Part shown: piece by piece, positions 1-9,300 of the stretch
How the letters are laid out: every line of letters begins with the position of its first letter
Position numbering within the stretch: the stretch's first letter is position 1
Source: Nostoc sp. MG11
Lineage (GTDB): Bacteria > Cyanobacteriota > Cyanobacteriia > Cyanobacteriales > Nostocaceae
Direction of reading: 5' to 3'
Length of the DNA: 64,000 nucleotides
NCBI RefSeq assembly: GCF_014904695.1
Contig: NZ_JACXXN010000002.1
Coordinates: 310,001 to 374,000 of the forward strand
Program-made: the position numbers and the translations under genes
The notes under the pieces: generated by a model
Database searches by the model: none
What the model was told of the DNA's origin: nothing
What the model saw: the letters and a program-made list of their open reading frames with translations, nothing else

Positions 1-726
1 TTTGTTAAAAAATTGCTACAAGATGACAGAATTGACAAAGTTTATGCAACTTATCGTCAACCAGAATCAGCCTGTGAGTTAATAGCTCTTGCAGGCGAGT
101 ATTCAGAACGATTAACTTGTTTGTCGATGGATATTACTGACGAGTTGCAAATTGCTGAAGCTATTCAAAAAATACGTACCCAAATTAACAAGTTGCATTT
201 GGTAGTCAACTGTGTAGGATTTCTGCATGAGGGTAGTTTGCAACCTGAAAAAAGTTTAAGACAACTCAATTCAGAAAATTTGTTGCGCTACTTCCAAATC
301 AACAGTATTGGTGCTGTCTTACTTGCTAAACACCTATTACCCTTGTTTCGTCATAGCAATACCTCCGGCGCTGCGGTAAGCGCAGAACGCAGCGTTTTTG
401 CCCATATTTCTGCTAAACTAGGCAGTATTGGCGATAACCAACTTGGTGGATGGTATGGCTATCGTGCTTCCAAAGCCGCACTTAACATGTTTATGCGAAC
501 GGCAGCAATTGAGTATAAAAGAAGCTGCCCTAAAACATTGGTAGTGACATTACATCCTGGTACAACGGATACACGCCTTTCTCGTCCGTTTCAGGAAAAT
601 GTACCTGCGGAAAAATTATTCTCAGTCGAGCGTACTGTTGACCAATTACTAGCTGTCATTGAACAACTTCAAGAAGGTGATAGCGGTAACTTTTTCTCGT
701 GGGATGGTAGTAAATTACCTTGGTAA
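1..726 (+). CDS. Short-chain dehydrogenase/reductase (C-factor-like), 5' end cut by window
   Basis: The reading frame is open from base 1, so the true start and the N-terminal glycine-rich NAD(P)-binding loop lie outside the window. What remains shows SDR hallmarks: the central NAG-like segment VVNCVG, and the catalytic Tyr-x-x-x-Lys in YRASK following SAKLGSIGDN. The SAKLGS...GGWYGYRASKAALN arrangement is that of the CsgA/C-factor type of SDR; substrate unknown. An extra stretch just before the catalytic serine region (residues GAAVSAERS) is encoded by a palindromic dispersed repeat inserted in frame (363-394), so function may be retained or altered. Stands alone; next gene starts 50 bases downstream on the same strand. 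Confidence 0.85.
   Translation, partial: FVKKLLQDDRIDKVYATYRQPESACELIALAGEYSERLTCLSMDITDELQIAEAIQKIRTQINKLHLVVNCVGFLHEGSLQPEKSLRQLNSENLLRYFQINSIGAVLLAKHLLPLFRHSNTSGAAVSAERSVFAHISAKLGSIGDNQLGGWYGYRASKAALNMFMRTAAIEYKRSCPKTLVVTLHPGTTDTRLSRPFQENVPAEKLFSVERTVDQLLAVIEQLQEGDSGNFFSWDGSKLPW
363..394. repeat. Palindromic short dispersed repeat inside the SDR gene
   Basis: GC-rich stretch with two small hairpins, CTGCG-GTAAG-CGCAG (370-384) and AACGC-A-GCGTT, in an AT-richer gene. Its composition and folding match the small dispersed palindromes common in Nostocales, and it is translated without breaking the frame. Confidence 0.55.
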
Positions 727-776
727 CTACGTTACGCTGATGCTAATGAAACCTACGTTATTTATAATCAAAGCAT

Positions 777-1106
777 ATGAAGTTTTTTGTTCCAGCAGCC
801 AAGGATGATGTTAAGGCGGAGCAGGTATATGGCGCTATTGCTAAGTCTGTCCAAGCACCAATAACCGAAAAGCGGATTTGGAAGTTACGCTGGCGTGACA
901 ACGGGACAGATATAGAATGCGAGGTAGGGAAACCTTTACCATCTTCTTATCAAACAGGGAAAGAGCTAGTTCTAGCAATCTTTGACTGTGAAAACTATTA
1001 TAAAATTTGTACTCTTACTCGTGGAGGAGTTAAGGGAGAGCCTATTTTGGTTGGAAAAAACTTTCAGTCCTTAGCAATCTATTTTTCTAATAATGTAAAT
1101 AACTAA
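777..1106 (+). CDS. Hypothetical protein (109 aa)
   Basis: No family recognised. The protein is soluble, with mixed charged and aromatic residues (IWKLRWRDNG near residue 35) and a C-terminal GEPILVGKNF motif. ATG start at 777. After its TAA the same frame continues for 40 codons (1107-1229) with a second GEP...F-SLA-like segment, suggesting that a related tail was duplicated or that the gene once ended further on. The codon usage looks genuine for the organism, so it is kept as a real gene with moderate confidence. Confidence 0.55.
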   Translation: MKFFVPAAKDDVKAEQVYGAIAKSVQAPITEKRIWKLRWRDNGTDIECEVGKPLPSSYQTGKELVLAIFDCENYYKICTLTRGGVKGEPILVGKNFQSLAIYFSNNVNN

Positions 1107-1229
1107 CTCTGCATTTATACAGGTGAACCGCATCATATCAGTTATGCTGAAAAAGGCGATCGCACTATTAAAGTTTACTTAAGTAAACGGTTTGAGAGTT
1201 TGGCTTTTATGATTTTTGACTCAAACTAA
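1107..1229 (+). pseudogene. Coding relic in frame after the 109-aa gene
   Basis: Forty codons without a start, in the same frame as the preceding gene. The translation includes TGEPHHISYAEKGDR and ends KRFESLAFMIFDSN before TAA. It resembles the end of the upstream protein (GEP, F-SLA). It may be the decayed tail of a paralogue or of the same gene after a nonsense change. Confidence 0.35.
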
Positions 1230-1302
1230 AATTGATTTAGATGATAGCTAGTTGCCTTGTTGATAGCATTAAAAAGACTAGTTAATACCGAATTTTTAAA
1301 AT

Positions 1303-1584
1303 ATGACAACGATCAAGCTGGAATTATCGCCGGAATTAGAGCGGAAATTAAGGGAAAGCATTGCACGTCATGACGCTGAAAGCATCCGAAAATTATTGGC
1401 TGATGCTTTCGCGCCAACCGTAGAGGCGCTGCTACAGCAAACACATAATCAGCAGAATTATGACGACTTTGAGTTAGTTGCAGATCAGTTAGCTGACGAG
1501 TTTGCAGCATCTGTTGGATCAAATATACCTATGTTGTCAGATTATGCAGTGAGTCGTGAAAGTATTTATGAGGATCATCCTTAA
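1303..1584 (+). CDS. Antitoxin-like protein upstream of PIN toxin
   Basis: A 93-residue acidic, helical protein (LELSPELERKLRESIARHD) with no clear DNA-binding signature by eye. Its position, 2 bases upstream of a PIN-domain gene, is the standard antitoxin-toxin order, and its size and charge fit a VapB-type antitoxin. It would bind and neutralise the downstream nuclease and probably autoregulate the pair. The assignment rests mainly on context. Confidence 0.65.
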   Translation: MTTIKLELSPELERKLRESIARHDAESIRKLLADAFAPTVEALLQQTHNQQNYDDFELVADQLADEFAASVGSNIPMLSDYAVSRESIYEDHP

Positions 1585-1586
1585 TA

Positions 1587-2030
1587 GTGGTGTACCTCGT
1601 AGACACCAATATCCTGCTGCGTCTTGTTGATCGCACTCACCCACTACACCCAATTATCCGAACTGCGATCCGTAAACTACAACGTGACGGACATACACTG
1701 CAAATTACACCACAAAACTGCGTTGAGTTTTGGAATGTCGCTACAAGACCAGCTATAAAGAATGGATTTGGTTTAACACCAAAGGAAGTGGGTCGCCTGT
1801 TGCGACTAATTGAGCGCCTCTTTCCATTGTTGCCTGATACGCCTATTATTTACCCTGAGTGGCGTAAGCTTGTCGTTGCATTCAGTGTGTCAGGTGTTCA
1901 AGTACATGATGCTCGTCTCGTTGCTATTATAAAGGCGAACGGTTTGACGCATATTCTGACATTCAATACTAAAGATTTCATTCGCTATGCGTCTGAAGGA
2001 ATTGTAGCGGTTGATCCGACAACACTGTAA
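1587..2030 (+). CDS. PIN-domain ribonuclease toxin (VapC-like)
   Basis: 147 residues, the usual PIN-toxin size. The four acidic positions are visible: Asp in LVDTNILLR at the N-terminus, Glu in NCVEFWNV, Asp in VHDARLVAI and Asp in NTKDFIRY near the C-terminus. These coordinate the metal of a Mg2+-dependent RNase. The first possible start is GTG at 1587, followed at once by another GTG; both follow the antitoxin stop by only 2-5 bases, so the two are translationally coupled. VapC toxins typically cut tRNA or rRNA; the target here is unknown. Confidence 0.85.
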   Translation: MVYLVDTNILLRLVDRTHPLHPIIRTAIRKLQRDGHTLQITPQNCVEFWNVATRPAIKNGFGLTPKEVGRLLRLIERLFPLLPDTPIIYPEWRKLVVAFSVSGVQVHDARLVAIIKANGLTHILTFNTKDFIRYASEGIVAVDPTTL

Positions 2031-2033
2031 TTG

Positions 2034-2924
2034 TTATTTCTCAAGATGCGATCGCCTGTTTGACAAATGTTGCTCCAGCCAATGCTCCAAATCAGCCAGC
2101 ACCTCTTGGTAATTCAGGTCACTCTGAATCTCGTGATAAGCCTCTGGATACTCAATTCGCAGTTTATCTGAGCAAGTTAACCGCTGATAGAAGATGTCGC
2201 TTCCCGCAGGTAAAGCTACTCTATCTGCTCCACCGTGGAGAATTAATAAGGGTAATTGCCAATCAGCGGCGTGAGCATTAATCCAGTCAACTGTTGCAAA
2301 GAATTCTGTAGCCAGACGAGCCGTAGCACGGGTATGTCGGAGAGTATCCTGGGCATAGGCGGCTAAAATCTGCTGATCTCGTGAAGCAGCACTTATGTCA
2401 ATACCCGTATTTAGAGAGAAACGCGGCCACACGCGTGATAGCATCTTTCCTATGAGCACGCGCAAAGATGAAACCCCAACTTTACCTAGGGTTGGCGCTA
2501 AAGCGATCGCACCTTGCAATGTAGATGCATCTTTGGGGTAGCGCAAAATATAATCTAAAATAATTATTGCACCTAAGCTATGACCCAAAAGAAAAATTGG
2601 GCATTCTAGCTGCTGAATTTGAATCAACTGTAGAAAAGCTCGCAGATCTTCACGAAATTCATTCCAAGCATTTATATAGCCTCGCTGACCGGGTGAGCGT
2701 CCATGACCGCGCAAGTCTAAGGCATAGACAGCATATTTGAGAGGTATCAAATGTTGAACAATGTTAATGTACCTTCCGCTGTGTCCTCCAAGTCCATGTA
2801 TAACGGCTAATACTCCCCTCACCTTACCCTCTGGACACCAGCTTTGGTAATATAAGTCAAGCCCCCCAATACCTTTGAATGTGCCTTCTCTACGAGACGC
2901 TACCAGAGCATTGTGGTCAATCAT
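2034..2924 (-). CDS. Alpha/beta hydrolase, lysophospholipase/monoacylglycerol-lipase type
   Basis: 296 residues of the Hydrolase_4/serine aminopeptidase S33 group. Visible are the oxyanion segment IHGLGGHSGRY, the nucleophile elbow GHSLG, the acid in LHGGADRVALP and the final His in AYHEIQSD. It probably hydrolyses lysophospholipids or monoacylglycerols at the membrane or in the cytoplasm. The residues ASRREGT near the N-terminus (about 8-14) are encoded by a copy of the CTCGTAGAGAAGG dispersed palindrome (2883-2900), another in-frame repeat insertion. Converges with the PIN gene, with only 3 bases between the two stops. Confidence 0.85.
   Translation of the reverse strand: MIDHNALVASRREGTFKGIGGLDLYYQSWCPEGKVRGVLAVIHGLGGHSGRYINIVQHLIPLKYAVYALDLRGHGRSPGQRGYINAWNEFREDLRAFLQLIQIQQLECPIFLLGHSLGAIIILDYILRYPKDASTLQGAIALAPTLGKVGVSSLRVLIGKMLSRVWPRFSLNTGIDISAASRDQQILAAYAQDTLRHTRATARLATEFFATVDWINAHAADWQLPLLILHGGADRVALPAGSDIFYQRLTCSDKLRIEYPEAYHEIQSDLNYQEVLADLEHWLEQHLSNRRSHLEK
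2883..2900. repeat. Copy of the GCGTCTCGTAGAGAAGGC repeat inside a hydrolase gene
   Basis: On the minus strand this reads GCGTCTCGTAGAGAAGGC. The same core recurs at 6957-6973, 22892-22907 (AGAGAGG variant) and 22981-22996. It contributes in-frame codons near the N-terminus of the alpha/beta hydrolase. Confidence 0.7.
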
Positions 2925-3112
2925 AAAGTGAATTTTTTACGTTTTTTCCTAGCAAGATATTAGCCTATCAAGATATATTGTAGGTAAAATAACCTCCAGC
3001 TATGGGAGGAATTACAGATAATTTAAGTTAGATAAGACAGTTTTATTGCTTTTACATAACAGTAGATTGGTTAATAATATGGCATTAAGAACTATGATTT
3101 CTTTATGAATTT

Positions 3113-3127
3113 AAGGAGGGTTTTATC
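3113..3127 (+). promoter_or_regulatory. Strong Shine-Dalgarno with no ATG/GTG/TTG, candidate AUC start
   Basis: AAGGAGG (3113-3119) is followed after 5 bases by ATC (3125-3127), in frame with the acyltransferase. The frame is open from 3098 and the first canonical start is TTG at 3212, which has no comparable ribosome site. A non-canonical AUC start, or an ATG-to-ATC change, is the simplest reading. Confidence 0.5.
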
Positions 3128-3211
3128 AAAAGTTCTTCTAGTGAATCTGTTCCAGAAGACCTAGCTGATGGGGTAAGTTCCCAAATTCATCCGGTTCAAA
3201 AAGCAGCCGAC

Positions 3212-4156
3212 TTGACATCCGACCACCAGCAGGAAGGTAAAACACAATCAGAAACCTTACCGCCCTTAACTACCGCAAGCATCAAGCGGGTACAAGAAGG
3301 TGTAGCTGCGGCTAGCGATCGCGCGATTCGCCAGACGATTGAAGAAACTCTAAATGGGTTGGAAGCTATTAGCCAAGGACATCAAGAACATCGAGCTAAG
3401 CCTTGGTTGCGTCGCTTTGTGATGCGATCGCTCATCCATTCCTTTTTCCGAGTGCAGGTTGAACACCCTGAAAGAATACCCCAGGAACCTGCAATCCTAG
3501 CAGTTAACCATCTCCACCACATCGATCCGTTGCTGCTACTGGCTGAACTCCCCACCCAACCTTATTATTACATCCTAGGCGATGCCCGCACCCTTTATAA
3601 CAAGTGGTGGAAGCGCCTTGTCCTCAAATTTGCGGGAGGTGTCATTCCTTTAGAACGAGTGTGGAAAGAAGAACTCGCCGTCATCGCAGCGGCTAAATCA
3701 GGACGACAAGACCTTGTGGATCTAGCTACAGCAATTGAACAAACTGTGAGTACAGGGGAAGACATACACACACTGCGACAGATCGATCGCATTGTCGTAG
3801 CAATTTTGACTCGTGGGGATGGAATGGTTCTGTTTCCCGAAGGACGACTAGGAAATGCTGAGGGTAACTTACATCTTCCCCTGAAGCGAGGAACTGTAAT
3901 TTACGCCTTACGAACTGGTGTAGCGATCGTCCCTTTAGCGCTGATCGGAACTCATGACCTATATCTAGGAAAAGAGCTAACTATTCGGGTAGGTGAGCCG
4001 TTACGCTTTTCTCAAACTACCAGACCGAAACGACAAGAAATAGAAACAGCTTTAGAAGCCTTGCAGAATGCAATGCTTGCTCTGTTACCAAAAGACTATC
4101 AGGAACCAACAGGAACTAAGCTATTTCGTCATTTCTTCAATCACATGCTTTGGTAA
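3212..4156 (+). CDS. 1-acyl-glycerol-3-phosphate acyltransferase family (PlsC-like)
   Basis: The PlsC signature is present: NHLHHIDPL (the HX4D catalytic pair) near residue 100 and FPEGRL near residue 210, with a hydrophobic ALIGTHD stretch after it. Enzymes of this family transfer an acyl chain to lysophosphatidic acid or a related acceptor at the membrane in phospholipid synthesis. The coordinates use the first canonical start (TTG 3212). The coding frame almost certainly continues upstream to 3125 (29 more codons, KSSSSESVPEDLADG...), where a perfect Shine-Dalgarno precedes an ATC codon. The long polar N-terminus (about 80 residues) is extra to the catalytic domain. Confidence 0.85.
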   Translation: MTSDHQQEGKTQSETLPPLTTASIKRVQEGVAAASDRAIRQTIEETLNGLEAISQGHQEHRAKPWLRRFVMRSLIHSFFRVQVEHPERIPQEPAILAVNHLHHIDPLLLLAELPTQPYYYILGDARTLYNKWWKRLVLKFAGGVIPLERVWKEELAVIAAAKSGRQDLVDLATAIEQTVSTGEDIHTLRQIDRIVVAILTRGDGMVLFPEGRLGNAEGNLHLPLKRGTVIYALRTGVAIVPLALIGTHDLYLGKELTIRVGEPLRFSQTTRPKRQEIETALEALQNAMLALLPKDYQEPTGTKLFRHFFNHMLW

Positions 4157-4160
4157 AAAG

Positions 4161-4457
4161 TTACTTTTCTAAAAAGTTTGTAACTTTAAAATTTGATGTT
4201 CCCTCCCAACAGTGATTCAAAAATGCATTTACCTGAGCATCTACTGAATCAGCTAATTCCCTAGATGCATTAAACTGGACTGCTGTCACAATATATTCAA
4301 AAATAATCACAAATTGCTTTTGGGGTGAAATTCTCTCAACTACAATCGTTTCACCTACTTTAGGAATTTGAGGCAAATTCACCGCAAATGTTTCAATTTT
4401 CGGTTTATCTAAGGGATTTTTGAAATTGAAGTATTTACAGTAAACAAGAATTTTCAC
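4161..4457 (-). CDS. Hypothetical protein (98 aa)
   Basis: Not recognised. Soluble, with a beta-rich middle (PKVGETIVVERISPQKQFVIIFEYIVTAV is the most conserved-looking part) and a helical tail. Its stop lies 4 bases from the convergent acyltransferase stop. Length, base composition and codon use are ordinary for the window. Confidence 0.55.
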   Translation of the reverse strand: MKILVYCKYFNFKNPLDKPKIETFAVNLPQIPKVGETIVVERISPQKQFVIIFEYIVTAVQFNASRELADSVDAQVNAFLNHCWEGTSNFKVTNFLEK

Positions 4458-4566
4458 TTTATCAAACCACTAATAACACTATAGATAATCAAAATTCTCC
4501 TTTTTCATTTTCCTGAATTGGAAAATTGTGAATATTATTATAGGTTATTAAACAATATTTACCAGC

Positions 4567-6195
4567 TTATTTACCTCGCCACAGCCGTTGTAATACATGA
4601 AAAATTTTGACAAATATGTCTTCTAGCCAGAGCATAAAACTGTCAAGCCATTCTAAAAGCTGCTCTAAGGGGTGTTTCTCATAGCCCATCAATGTTGCTG
4701 TAGTTTCTATCCAATCTGGCTTGGCTTCAATTTGAGTACCTTGACGAAGCTGCTGGAAAACGTCTTCTTTGCGAGTGTCACTTTTAGATTGGGAAACAGA
4801 GCTTTGAGTTTGGTTTGCAGAGATGATTTTTCCCGATGTTTTTTGAGTTGAGGTGAGATTGTGGCTGGGTTTTTTCTTTTGTACCGATTTTGATGGCACA
4901 ACTTTCTTCGATACAGGCATCTCTGGTGATACACTTGAAGCCAGTACAGGATTTAGCCTATGAGTTACTGTAACTGGTTTGTCAGCAACAGTTTTAGACT
5001 CACCAAATAAATCACTCAACTTCAGCCAAGGATCTGTTAGTAAATCGTGGTTATGTAACTGAGGACTTTTAGGTAATGTCTTGAGACGATGGGATAATGG
5101 TTTATTTTGTAATTGTCTAACATTACCGTTTGACTCAAGGTTTTTGCCAGCGCTAACACCAAAAAAGTAATTAAGTGCTGCCTCAATTAAAGCCTGAAAA
5201 TTCAGCGTATGACTTTCCAAACCATCAGCATTTACGGCGATTTCTCCTCTAGCAGCTAACCGCTCTTTACCATACAGAAATATATTTAACTGTGTTTGAG
5301 CAACTTGGATAATTTCCCGACTGCGTTGTTGCACTAGTACTACAGCATTCTCTTCCAACTTTGCAACAGATGCATCTAAGAATTTCAGCAATCTACTCTT
5401 ATTAATTAAATTTAAATCTTTCGATGTCCCTTCAGGAAGAGACAGAATTTTGCTTGTACTTTTACCAGTGAGCTTTGCTAATAAACGGTCAATTTCTGGT
5501 AATAAAACCTTTTCTTTTTTAGCTTTAGCTAACCGCAAAGAATACCAGTAATTAGCAACTTCGCTAATAATTTTGTCTTCTAGTTTGGATTGCTGCTGTG
5601 ATGTCAAAATATCTAGAATTTCATTATTAGCGGTAACAAGTACTAAATTGCGATTCAGCAAATTTGTGGCAATTCCCCGCACAACTGGAAGATGATGCTT
5701 AAGAGCATTTTTTGACTGTGAGGGTATAAGACTCCCTGCTGAATTATCTGAAATAGTTAAGGATTGAGAAGGATTAGCGTTAGTTGTAGGCTCATGATGA
5801 ATAGCTTTCCCCCACAAAGTCCCCAAAAATGCCAAGGGGTTTAAATGTGCAGTTGAGGAAGTAGCAGTAAGCTCTTGAGATGAGAGATTTTCGATTGCTC
5901 CTAATACATGCTGGATGGGGGTATCAACAGTGAGGTGTGTTTCTGCTGATAAATCGGTATCATTTGGTTGTAACTTTAGCCTAGTTTGTGGTTCTTTGGT
6001 ATGTAGAGTTTTTCCATCTGATTCAGATGACTGAAACAGTAAATATACTGAGTAAATTAGTGTCTCCACACCCCACTTAGTGGCAACTTGCAAATGCCGA
6101 AAAGTATTTTCCCACTTTTCTGTCACCCGCCGAGATTGCTGGTGGACAAAGTTAAATAGTCTGCTTTGATAATGACCAGAAGAACCAGAAGACAT
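4567..6195 (-). CDS. Cyanobacterial hypothetical protein (542 aa)
   Basis: Unknown function. Residues 1-60 form an amphipathic/hydrophobic region (LIYSVYLLFQ). Residues 170-360 form a predicted helical domain with RGIATNLLNRNLVLVTANNEILDILT and LEENAVVLVQQRSREIIQVAQTQLNIFLYG. A Ser/Thr/Lys-rich linker occupies about 400-470, and a short conserved end (DWIETTATLMGYEKHPLEQLLEWLDSFMLWLEDIFVKIF) follows. The pattern of two folded ends joined by a polar linker suggests a peripheral membrane or scaffold protein. It is transcribed divergently from the mannosidase gene, with about 105 bases between them. Confidence 0.7.
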   Translation of the reverse strand: MSSGSSGHYQSRLFNFVHQQSRRVTEKWENTFRHLQVATKWGVETLIYSVYLLFQSSESDGKTLHTKEPQTRLKLQPNDTDLSAETHLTVDTPIQHVLGAIENLSSQELTATSSTAHLNPLAFLGTLWGKAIHHEPTTNANPSQSLTISDNSAGSLIPSQSKNALKHHLPVVRGIATNLLNRNLVLVTANNEILDILTSQQQSKLEDKIISEVANYWYSLRLAKAKKEKVLLPEIDRLLAKLTGKSTSKILSLPEGTSKDLNLINKSRLLKFLDASVAKLEENAVVLVQQRSREIIQVAQTQLNIFLYGKERLAARGEIAVNADGLESHTLNFQALIEAALNYFFGVSAGKNLESNGNVRQLQNKPLSHRLKTLPKSPQLHNHDLLTDPWLKLSDLFGESKTVADKPVTVTHRLNPVLASSVSPEMPVSKKVVPSKSVQKKKPSHNLTSTQKTSGKIISANQTQSSVSQSKSDTRKEDVFQQLRQGTQIEAKPDWIETTATLMGYEKHPLEQLLEWLDSFMLWLEDIFVKIFHVLQRLWRGK

Positions 6196-6300
6196 GGTAG
6201 TGATTTGTTAGTTTAAGTCTTGTTTAATTGTGAGACTCCCGCCAACCAATAAAAACGACAAACTGTTAATTATCGTAAGTGCCTTCATCTTAGCGAAAAT

Positions 6301-9300
6301 ATGACCCCTTCTATCTCTCAATCTCATACTAGATTCATCTTGGAAGCAATAGAGAAACTGCGCTCTTGTTGCCAAGTTAATGTTCAGTCTAACTGGCTAT
6401 ACCAGGAACATGACCAAGTTATTACTGATGTTGCCACATCTGATTTATCTGTTTGGCAACTTGCCTCATTAAATATTAAAGGACATATTGCTTGGACAGG
6501 TGGGAAAAAAGTGCTGTGGCTGGTGCAAAGATTGGTGGTTCCCCAAGATTTACAAGGTTATCCTTTAGCGGGGTTATCTTTGTGGCTGGCGCTAGTTTGG
6601 TGGGCAGATTCGGCTGAGATTTATGTAAATGGAGAGTTAGCGCTGGAGGGAGATTTATTTGATTGCTCACCTAGAGTGCTTCTTAGTCGGGGAGTGACGC
6701 CAGGAGAAGAGTTTACTATTGCTTTGCGGTTGGTAAGTCCGGGACATTGTGATGGTGCTTTAGTGCGATCGCTCCTTGTATATGAATCTACTGATGATAA
6801 TAATCCTGATCCGGGTTTTGTGGCTGATGAATTGGCAGTAATACAACTTTATTTAGAAAAGTTTGCGCCGGAGAGGTTGGATGAGTTGGCGGCGGCGGTG
6901 GAGGAGGTAACGAACCGCCAAGACGCATTCGCGTTGACGGAGCCTCTAGCAGAGAAGCGTCTCGTAGAGAAGGACGCAGAGGATGAGAAAGAAGAGTTAG
7001 TAAAATCATTTTTGCTCCTACGCCAAAAGCTAATTCAATTCAAAATCGCTCGACTAAGCGAAGTCGAAGTCCAAAATCTAAAATCCAAAATCTATTTATT
7101 AGGTCATGCTCATTTAGATTTAGCATGGCTTTGGCCTGTAAATGAAACTTGGAATGCGGCACAAAGCACTTTTGAATCAGTTTTAAAATTGCAAGAAGAT
7201 TTTCCTGAGTTAATTTTCTGTCATTCAACTCCGGCGCTTTATGCTTGGGTTGAAGAACATCGCCCGGATTTGTTTAGGGCAATTCAAGAAGCGGTAGCCG
7301 CTGGACGTTGGGAAGTTGTCGGTGGAATGTGGGTTGAACCGGAACTCAACTTAATTGCTGGTGAATCGATCGCTCGTCAACTATTATATGGTCAGCGCTA
7401 CATCCAGGAAAAATTTGGTAAGCTTTCAAATACTGTCTGGGTTCCAGATACTTTTGGTTTTTGTGCAACTCTGCCGCAGTTTTTTGCTAATGCTGGTATT
7501 GAGTATTTTGTAACGCAAAAGTTGCGGTGGAATGACACTACTAAGTTTGATTATGGTGCTTTTTGGTGGCGATCGCCTGATGGTAGTGAAGTATTTAGTT
7601 TGATGTCTGCACCCATCGGTGAAGGTATCGACCCTGTTAAAATGGTATCTTATGCTCTTGAATGGCAAACCCAAACAGGTTTACCAGAATCCCTCTGGCT
7701 TCCCGGTGTTGGCGATCACGGCGGCGGCCCTACCCGTGATATGCTAGAAACCGCCCAACGCTGGCAAAAGTCGCCTTTATTCCCAGAGCTAGAATTTACG
7801 ACGGCTGAAAAGTATTTACAGCAAATCAATAAAGAAGGCAGGAGGCAGAAGGCACAAGACAGTAGTTATGATTCTCCCCCTTCCTTCCCCGCTTGGAATG
7901 ACGAACTATACCTAGAATTTCATCGTGGTTGCTACACTACTCACGCAGATCAAAAACGCTGGAATCGTCGTTGTGAAGGGTTATTGTATCAAGCTGAACT
8001 ATTTGCTACTTTGGCAACAGTAAGCTGTGACGTGATATATCCCAAAGCAGAGATAGAAGCAGCTTGGAAGCAGTTATTATTTCAACAGTTTCACGATATT
8101 TTGCCTGGTTCTTCAATTACCCAAGTTTATATAGATGCACTGCCCCAATGGCAACAAGTGGAACAAGTAGGAACGAAGATATTACATGAGTCACTTTTAG
8201 CGATCGCATCTCATATTACCCTACCAGAACCACCAAAACCTAATAGTTTACCTATTTTCGTTTTCAATTCTCTCAATTGGCAGCGTTCTGAAGTGATCTC
8301 TGTCTCCTTACCCACATCAGCAACAGCTACCCAAGAATGGCAGATTTACGATATTTCTGGAAAACAGCTTGCATCTCAGTTATCTGAACCATCAACGCTA
8401 CTATTTCTCGCAACCGACATTCCACCTGTAGGCTACCGTATATTCTGGCTTTCCCCCACTCCTCCGCTCTCTCCTTCCCCCACCCCTTCCCTTTCCCCTG
8501 ACTGGGTTCTGGAAAATGAATTCTTACGGGTTATCGTCAATCCTGACACAGGAGATTTATCAAGTGTTTTTAATAAAGCTTATCAACGAGAAGTTTTGAA
8601 TGGTGCAGGGAATCAACTACAAGCTTTTAAAGATAGTGGTCAATATTGGGATGCTTGGAATATAGACCCCAATTATGCCCAGCATCCCCTACCTCCAACC
8701 AGCCTAATATCTATTCAATATCTAGAACAAGGCCCTGTGCAAACTCGTGTGCGGGTGGTGCGTCAGTTGGGTGAATCGGAATTTTGCCAAGATTACATCT
8801 TGCAAGCTGGTTCACCTCTGCTAAAAATTGCCTCCACAGTTAATTGGCAAGAAAGTCAAGTATTGGTGAAAGCTGCTTTTCCTTTAAACCTCGAAGCAGA
8901 CTTCGCTACCTATGAGATTCCCTGTGGCGCTATTCGTCGCCCAACCAAACCCCAAACTCCAGCAGAACAAGCAAAATGGGAAGTCCCCGCCTTACGTTGG
9001 GCTGATTTGACTGGGAATACACAAGGTGATGCAGATATCTACGGTATTAGCTTACTGAATGATTGTAAATATGGTTACGATAGCCAACCAAATCAACTAC
9101 GGTTAACGCTGTTACGGAGTCCTAATTGGCCTGATACAGAGGCAGACAAAGGCTTTCACGAGTTTACTTATGCTTTGTATCCTCATGCTGGTAGTTGGGA
9201 ATCAGCTCATACAGCACGACGTGGCTATGAATTGAATATACCATTGCAAGTCATGTTAAATCAGTTTTGTGAAAATTCACATCCAAATTCTCTCCTCTGC

